From Manis javanica (taxonomy: Eukaryota; Chordata; Mammalia; Pholidota; Manidae), in NCBI RefSeq assembly GCF_040802235.1, contig NC_133161.1, positions 12,169,001 through 12,233,000 of the forward strand: a stretch of DNA of 64,000 bases, written 5' to 3'. Every line of letters starts with the position of its first letter. Positions within the stretch are counted from its first letter, which is position 1. Both the position numbers and the translations under genes were made by a program. Shown here one piece after another: positions 63,821 through 64,000 of this stretch. Below the pieces are notes generated by a model. The model worked only from the letters and a program-made list of their open reading frames with translations. It was not told where the DNA came from and searched no databases.

Positions 63821-64000
63821 CTTACTGAAAGAGACAAGCTGACTCAATCAGATCATCTTTGGGGATCTAGGAATGTGAGGGGCATACAGAAGGAACAGGT
63901 CACTCACTCAAGCCAGTCTGAAATCCAAATAACACTGAGTCACTGTGTCCATAAAGTCCAGACGTGGAAGCCCTGGCACGCGGGGCAGCTGGGTAGCGAA

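Overview
This is mammalian nuclear DNA. The evidence is a spliced vertebrate gene with very long introns and a dense background of mammal-specific interspersed repeats: MIR, L2, MER5A-like, MLT1 and old L1M fragments, plus younger lineage-specific L1 sequence. I see no Alu, B1/B2, carnivore tRNA-Lys SINE, equine ERE or ruminant Bov-tA/BovB. That argues against primates, rodents, carnivores, horses and ruminants. From memory, the 3'UTR of the younger L1 family and the retroviral-type LTR near 48.4 kb resemble sequences I associate with pangolins (Manis). I offer that as a low-to-moderate confidence inference only.

The only protein-coding gene I can support is TMEM178B, on the minus strand. Two of its exons are here: an internal exon (43495-43632) and the terminal coding exon (12654-12904). 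They are separated by a 30.6 kb intron. Everything from 43633 to the right edge is the preceding intron, whose upstream exon lies outside the window. Together the two exons encode the last 128 residues of a four-helix claudin/PMP22-like membrane protein. Everything left of 12654 is 3'UTR and then downstream flank. A good poly(A) signal with a GU-rich downstream element at 3276-3281 suggests a 3'UTR of about 9.4 kb. A second candidate lies at 6228-6233.

The rest is repeat archaeology. The clearest item is a 3.07 kb, 5'-truncated L1 on the minus strand (18023-21093) with a perfect 15-bp target-site duplication. It sits inside an older L2 copy whose halves resume on either side. The second is a 1.2 kb element (47548-48765) that looks like a reverse-transcribed endogenous-retrovirus messenger: an env-like tail, a purine tract, U3 and R of an LTR beginning TGTGGG, AATAAA and a poly(A) tail. 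It is flanked by a 14-bp duplication of L1 type rather than the short duplication a provirus leaves. A smaller insertion of about 190 bp at 61827-62020 has the same architecture (TATA-like box, AATAAA, A-tail, imperfect 12-bp duplication).

I found no tRNA, rRNA, snRNA, CRISPR, operon-like system or novel multigene system. The many short reading frames in the window are compatible with chance. Repeat boundaries are estimates made by eye against remembered family sequences.
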